This document shows positions 59,080-64,000 of a stretch of DNA of 64,000 bases, one piece after another (the first letter of the stretch is position 1; each line of letters begins with the position of its first letter). Where the stretch lies: NCBI RefSeq assembly GCF_023065955.2, contig NW_026622797.1, positions 54,867,689 through 54,931,688 of the forward strand. Reading direction: 5' to 3'. Position numbers and translations under genes: made by a program. Under the pieces are notes generated by a model that worked only from the letters and a program-made list of their open reading frames with translations, searched no databases and was not told the origin of the DNA. Origin of the DNA: Ursus arctos (taxonomy: Eukaryota > Chordata > Mammalia > Carnivora > Ursidae).

Positions 59080-60880
59080 CAAGAAGTTTCTAGAACAGAA
59101 GCAGAAGTGGCAGGGTAACCAGCTGGCCTGAAACCTAAAGAGAAACTTATGCCCACAAAGAAGAGAAGCAAGCACAACCTTACCTGGGATCCCTGGAATA
59201 GATGCAATCAGAGGCCAGTAGAAAAATTGAGAAAGAATGGTTGATGAATTAGTGTAGGTCAGTTGTGTACTACAAGAGATTGTGAAGCCCAGGGTGCAGC
59301 AGAGATTTGGAGGCTATGCTCTCTGGAGAATGTTAGTAAAAAGTTTAGGTAAATGTTTATGTGCAGTGTAGATTTATGGGAGTAGGAATGCAGCCACAGG
59401 GGGAGCAGCATGAAACTCCACAGGGATACTTCTCTCCTATCTTACTGTGGAACAAGTCTTGATCTATTGTGGAATGACAATATGACACTGTCACCCTTAC
59501 TGGTGAAAACCTATTGGAACCGGTAGAAGAAAATGGAAAATAACCCTGTATCTGAGGTAGGGGCAGGAACATGTGCTAGACCTAGAGCTGTAGAGGGAGG
59601 GGGACAGGCATGCTGGGGAAGCCACACAGGGAGACACAGGAATATGGTACCTTCCAAAGATTGAGCCCTAGTAAATAGTAACAACAAAGATATCTGTAAT
59701 GCTTTACCCTTCTCCCTTAGACTAACAAGTTTGAGTAACAAATAGCAGCAAAATAATATTGAGAGAAGTACAGGGAAGTGATAAGAGAATGTAAGGAAAG
59801 CCTCCCTGAAGGGCAATGCAAAGGAAAGACCTAAAGTCAAGGTTAGAACATCAAAGGGATGAAAACACAATACCAGCCCCTAACTTGACACTGTATTGCT
59901 AGAAGCATTAGAAACCTGTGGTGGACTGAGCATTACCATATTAAATGATCCTCAAACCCAGCTTAACTCCTAACTAGATTAACTCAAATCCTTTTACTAA
60001 AGACATAGCAGAGGGAAAGATGTTAACATTTCCAGGCTAAACACTGGTCACCAAAGCATTCACTGTTCCACTCAATATGTCTAGTTTTCAACAACAACAA
60101 AATTATAAGGCACACAAAAGGTAAGAGAAAACAACACATTTTCAAGAGACAAACCAGTTATCAGAACCAGACAGATATGACACATCTATTGGAACTAGCT
60201 GACAAGAGAATTAAATGTTTAAAATATTAAAGACTAAAGAATATGATGAACAGTATAAAAGATCATGTGAGTAATTTCAGCAGAGAGTTGGAAATTATAG
60301 AAAAGAATGAAATGGAAAGACCACAAATGAATAATCAGTAATAGAGAATACTTTGGGTGGGCTTGCTCATCAATAGATTAAATACAACTGAGGAACGAAT
60401 GAGTGAACTTGAAGATAGGCCAGTAGAAATTAGCAAACTTAAACAACAAAGAGAAAAAAGTTAAAAAACAGTGCACCCAAGACTATCATTTGTCAAGAAA
60501 TGTATAATTAGAAGAATGTATAATTGCAGAAATATGGCCAAGAATTTTCTAAATCTAATGACAACTCCCAAAGCATAAATCAAATTAAAATAGCACCAAC
60601 TAGAATAAATACGTAGCGAAACAAATAAGCAAACAGAAACCTAGGTATATTGCATAGAAATTTTTGAGAACAAAAGGCAAAGAGAAAATCTTGACAGAAA
60701 GAGACACATTACGAACAGAGAAACAAAGATAGGAATTATAGCAGACTTCTTGTCATAAACTATGCGTAATATGACAGAGATATCTCTAAAGTGCTAAAAA
60801 GTAAAATGAAACAAAACAAATAAAAATCCCTTTCATGTCATAATTCTATAAGCAGAATATAAGATTTTAGTTTTTAATAA
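59080..60880 (+). mobile_element. L1M (or HAL1) 5'UTR and ORF1 relic, plus strand
   Basis: 60080-60860 follows L1 ORF1: 'caacaaaattataaggcaca', 'ggaactagctgacaagagaa', 'gagtgaacttgaagatagg' near 60400, 'aggcaaagagaaaatcttga' near 60676 and 'agcagacttcttgtcataaa' near 60739. The order is that of an L1M ORF1, which the half-L1 element HAL1 shares. 59080-60080 is the upstream region. ORF1 is full of stops. No ORF2 follows, so either 3' truncation or HAL1 is possible. Confidence 0.75.
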
Positions 60881-60884
60881 ACCT

Positions 60885-62137
60885 TGAAATTGGAATAAAT
60901 TCTGTAATATAGTAGTATTGTGCCTTTTTTTTTTTTTGGTTGATGATTTATCATAATTTAAGACATTAACATTAATGAAAGATGGGCAAAAGTGTACTGA
61001 AATTCTCTGTGTGATCTTTTCAACTCTTAATAATTAACAAAAAGCAAATGAGTCATTCAAAACCAAATAGCTACACAATGGCCAGTTTTAGAAGGAAGAC
61101 TACTTCATATTTTTAGTTACTGCCTATTTTAATTATATGTTAAATTTGTAGGAAATCTTTACTATATGCCTTTAACTTTAGAAACTAAATTTATTTTTAT
61201 TTTGGTGAATTTCAGAAGTCAGTGGATTTTGGTATGGATTCTTTTTTCCCCCCATATATTATAAGTAGTTTCAAAAAGAAACTTAAGATAAATTTGTATG
61301 GCTCGTAAGATGTGTGACATAAATGTAGAAGTTTTGAAACATATGCTGATGAAAATGTGAATAAGAAGGTAATTTACTAAGTACAAGTTTGGGTTCTGGA
61401 ACAAAGACATTTGTATTTGACCAAGTTTAAATCCATGCTTTACTTAATCTTGAGTACTTTAGCTTGGAATCCAAGTTTTTTTTTCTTTTACTATATTTTC
61501 TGTATCTTCCTCAAAACACCAGCTCTCTCTTAGGTGTTCTTATTTTCCTTTCCTCCCTATTCTGTAACTCCAGTCAACTATTTAGTTATTATGGCACCTT
61601 CTAGATTGTGTGTGGTATGTATGTATGTGGTTGTGTGTTTGTTTCTCCCCTACTTTACTAAGCTGGTATTTGTTTCTAATAAATTTATCCATATATTCAA
61701 GAATACATTGTATCTTTGTCTTGTTTTCATCTTCTCCAATAAACTTTCACTTTTCCTGTGTCTCTATCTATACTTATGGCACATGAAATGCTGTTAATTC
61801 ATGTCTGCCTAGTGAAATCTAGCTTATCCTAAATGGTCTGAATCCTTTGCTAATAACTTTATTAATAATTTCCTGATCACTTACAATTAGAAATTCTCAT
61901 TTTTATTTATAACTGTAGTTCATTGAGTGTTCTGTGCTTATTTTATATCCACTGTTTTATTTTCACATCATTTGATATAAATATTCCACCTATTCAGCTA
62001 TCCAGTGGTGGACTAGGACAAGTTGGTTAGTCTCTTGGTTGCAGAACATTTCTGTTACAAATGAGAGTATTTAAAAACATTGACTAATTCAGTTATCTCT
62101 TGTCTGTCCTCAATTTTTGGATGATTTAAGTATTCTT
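60885..62137. other. Unassigned AT-rich sequence
   Basis: 1.25 kb with no recognised gene or repeat. The 87-codon plus frame at 61534-61797 is hydrophobic because the strand is T-rich; it shows no domain. Confidence 0.4.
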
Positions 62138-62152
62138 TAAAAAGCAAGCAAT

Positions 62153-62349
62153 TGTGGGGCGCCTGGGTGGTGCAGTCGTTAAGCGTCTGCCTTCGGCTCA
62201 GGGCGTGATCCCAGCGTTCTGGGATCGAGCCCCACATCAGGCTCATCCGCTAGGAGCCTGCTTCTTCCTCTCCTACTCCCCCTGCTTGTGTTCCCTCTCT
62301 CGCTGGCTGTCTCTCTGTCAAATAAATAAATAAAATATTAAAAAAAAAT
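62153..62349 (+). mobile_element. SINEC SINE, young subtype, plus strand, with TSD
   Basis: 'ggggcgcctgggtggtgcag' head, young-type body, A-rich tail. Perfect 14-bp duplication AAAAAGCAAGCAAT at 62139-62152 and 62350-62363. The frame at 62055-62246 is SINE-derived. Confidence 0.97.
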
Positions 62350-62363
62350 AAAAAGCAAGCAAT

Positions 62364-63147
62364 AAAAAGAGATAAAAGTCTATTTATTGAGTCTTACTGA
62401 CCAAACAGAAAAGAGACTTTTATATCCATCACGTTTCTTCCTTCTATGTGAGTAGCTTTTGTTTTAGGTACTGTAGTTTCATTTGTTCTTCTCCAGCCTC
62501 TTCAAGGTTAGAACATCACTAAAAGTAATCTTTTATTCCTCTGAATCCTATGTGTGTGAAAGTAAAATGGATACAGTGATACATGCCCTGTTCACCTTAA
62601 ATGTGACTATGAAGATCAAACCAGTAATTGTGTACATAAAACCGCTTAGGATATTATCTGTGCTCTACTAATTTAAAGTAATGGTAACAGACCAGAATAT
62701 TTATTTTTAAATAGCATGAAAGTCCCACATATCAACAGTTTTAAGATATTTCTAGATATATTATAATTGATTCCAATTTACAGATGATGTATAGGAAAGA
62801 GGCTTTGGAGCTGGATAGATCTTTCCTCACATTAACATGGCTTAGAGATGGAGACTGAGCTACAATGAAATGTTGCAGTGGCATTATTCTTTTATTCTTT
62901 TTCAATGAATGTGTCACCAAATCAAAAGGATATTCCATTTCTTTCTTACTAACTTTAGTAATTGTTAATCTGTTTTTGGAAGTTCATAAGTCTCCCACTA
63001 AAGACTGTACAAGTTTAATATTGTAGGATAAAGGTTATATTAATTAACAATTTTCTTATTCACATGAAATTTGACATAAAATTAATATATCCTTTTTGTG
63101 GGTGACATCGATTCCTTATTTAAATCTATATGAATTTTTTTTTAAAG
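62364..63147. other. Unassigned sequence, no gene seen
   Basis: About 780 bases. No repeat or gene identified; the two short frames (62483-62671, 62741-62938) have no domain. Confidence 0.4.
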
Positions 63148-63159
63148 AATGGATATTGC

Positions 63160-63335
63160 TGGGGCTCTCAGATGGCTCAGTTGGTGATTGACACTCTTGA
63201 TTTCGGCTCAGGTCATGATCTCAGGGTTGTGAGATCAAGCCCTGCTTCGGGCCCTGCACTGGGCATGGAGCCTTCTTAAGATTCTCTCTCTCCCTCTGCC
63301 CCCACCTTCTCTCTCCCTCTGAAAAGAAAGAGAAA

Positions 63336-63417
<82 letters not shown>

Positions 63418-63522
63418 TGAGAGAGGGTGGGGGGGGGAGGGAAAGAGAGAGTGAGGGAGGGAGGATGGGAGGGAGGGAGGGAGAATGGGAGGGTTGAAGG
63501 ACAGAAGGAAGATGAGAAAACA
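63160..63522 (+). mobile_element. SINEC SINE with tail expanded into purine microsatellite
   Basis: The SINE occupies 63160-63322 ('tggggctctcagatggctca' head, older-type body). Its A-rich tail has become (GAAA)n at 63323-63416 followed by a G-rich GGGA/GGGAG purine tract to about 63522. A 12-bp duplication AATGGATATTGC at 63148-63159 and 63523-63534 shows that the whole 363-bp unit is one insertion. Confidence 0.94.
63323..63510. repeat. (GAAA)n and GGGAG-rich purine tract
   Basis: Nearly 190 bases of almost pure purine on the plus strand, including G-runs at 63429-63437. The serine/phenylalanine-rich minus frames (63221-63581) are this tract translated. Confidence 0.97.
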
Positions 63523-63599
63523 AATGGATATTGCAATAAACTTCCTTTTACATTAAGGATAATTATATTAATATTGTTCACAGTGACTAAGATAGGCTT

Positions 63600-64000
63600 A
63601 AAGTTCCCCTAAGCTTGACTAAACTTTAGGCAGGATTTTTTCACTAGGCTCCTGATCTCCCTTTTCTCATAGAATTTACTTTAGAAAACTTAGTTAAAAA
63701 CTGTTTTTCTGCCCTTATCTCTCAGACTCTGCCCTTATCTCTCAGTCTCTGAGGAGGGTAGGAACCTAATTTCATTCAGTGCCAGTTAGCAAATATAGAT
63801 GGTCTGATCGCATTAACGACCTCCTCACTGACTTCGTCCAGTACTGTCCACTGTCTCAACCCAACACCTAAAAATTCTCCTGCATTTGTTTCAACAGAGT
63901 TGAGTTCAATTTTTCTCCCTATTCCAATAAGTCTGAATAAAGTATTCCTTGCCTGTTTAACCGTAGCTAGTGCAATTTTTCTTTGACCCACAAAATAGAG
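63600..64000 (+). mobile_element. Retroviral LTR relic, plus strand, runs off the right edge
   Basis: The layout of an LTR: a polyadenylation-like AATAAA at 63938-63943, followed by a U5-like stretch ('agtattccttgcctgtttaa'). The upstream part has 'cttcgtccagtactgtccac'. A 20-bp tandem duplication is inside. The minus frame at 63776-63991 is antisense to it and not a gene. Family uncertain (ERV1-like); the left end is not defined and I see no viral genes. Confidence 0.6.
63708..63747. repeat. 20-bp tandem duplication in LTR
   Basis: CTGCCCTTATCTCTCAG occurs twice, starting at 63709 and 63729, with a period of 20 bases. Confidence 0.95.

Noticed and set aside
63776..63991. 71-codon minus frame at the right edge
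   Set aside because: It lies antisense in an LTR-like sequence with a plus-strand polyadenylation signal and has no recognisable domain.

Overview
This is AT-rich vertebrate nuclear DNA from a carnivoran mammal. I see no intact protein-coding gene, no rRNA or tRNA gene and no CRISPR array. The lineage marker is a tRNA-Lys-derived SINE of the carnivore SINEC type, present about 23 times on both strands. Its head reads like gggcgcctgggtggcacag and its tail is (AAATA)n plus AAATCTTT. The younger copies carry a 'gagcctgcttcttcctctcc' body, which I associate from memory with arctoid carnivores, most likely bears or giant panda. That placement is an inference.

The window looks like an intergenic or deep intronic region built by layered retrotransposition. 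The oldest layer is L2 (CR1-clade LINE) and MIR. Two long minus-strand L2 relics lie at about 5.2-8.9 kb and 19.4-23.5 kb. The second still shows the reverse transcriptase catalytic box (FADD) and the first the endonuclease motif region. Smaller L2 pieces lie near 28.9, 33.6-34.3, 45.2-46.1 and 49.5-51.0 kb. The middle layer is L1M elements, MaLR/MLT1 LTRs, a Tigger-like and a hAT-like DNA transposon, and two retroviral LTR relics. The youngest layer is the SINEs and three short carnivore L1 3' ends.

Region by region: 0-5 kb has an LTR relic, an L1M 3' end and mostly unassigned AT-rich DNA. 5-9 kb is the first L2 relic, into which a TOMM7 processed pseudogene, a hAT MITE with an 8-bp duplication and an MLT1 LTR have inserted. 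9-19 kb holds SINEs, a young L1 end, a Tigger-like element, an ERV LTR and L1 relics. 19-28 kb is the second L2 relic, two MLT1 pieces, and a large L1 whose halves point in opposite directions. 28-42 kb is the least repetitive part, with MIRs, SINEs, a small tandem duplication and a twin-primed L1. 42-64 kb holds more SINEs, MLT1, L2, two consecutive L1 3' ends (one containing a nested younger L1), an L1 5'UTR/ORF1 relic, a SINE whose tail has become a purine microsatellite, and an LTR running off the right edge.

The only host-gene-derived sequence I can name is the dead TOMM7 retrocopy. I found no coherent new gene system. The points of interest are insertion histories that can be read directly: target-site duplications, 5' inversions, nesting, and repeats seeding microsatellites.
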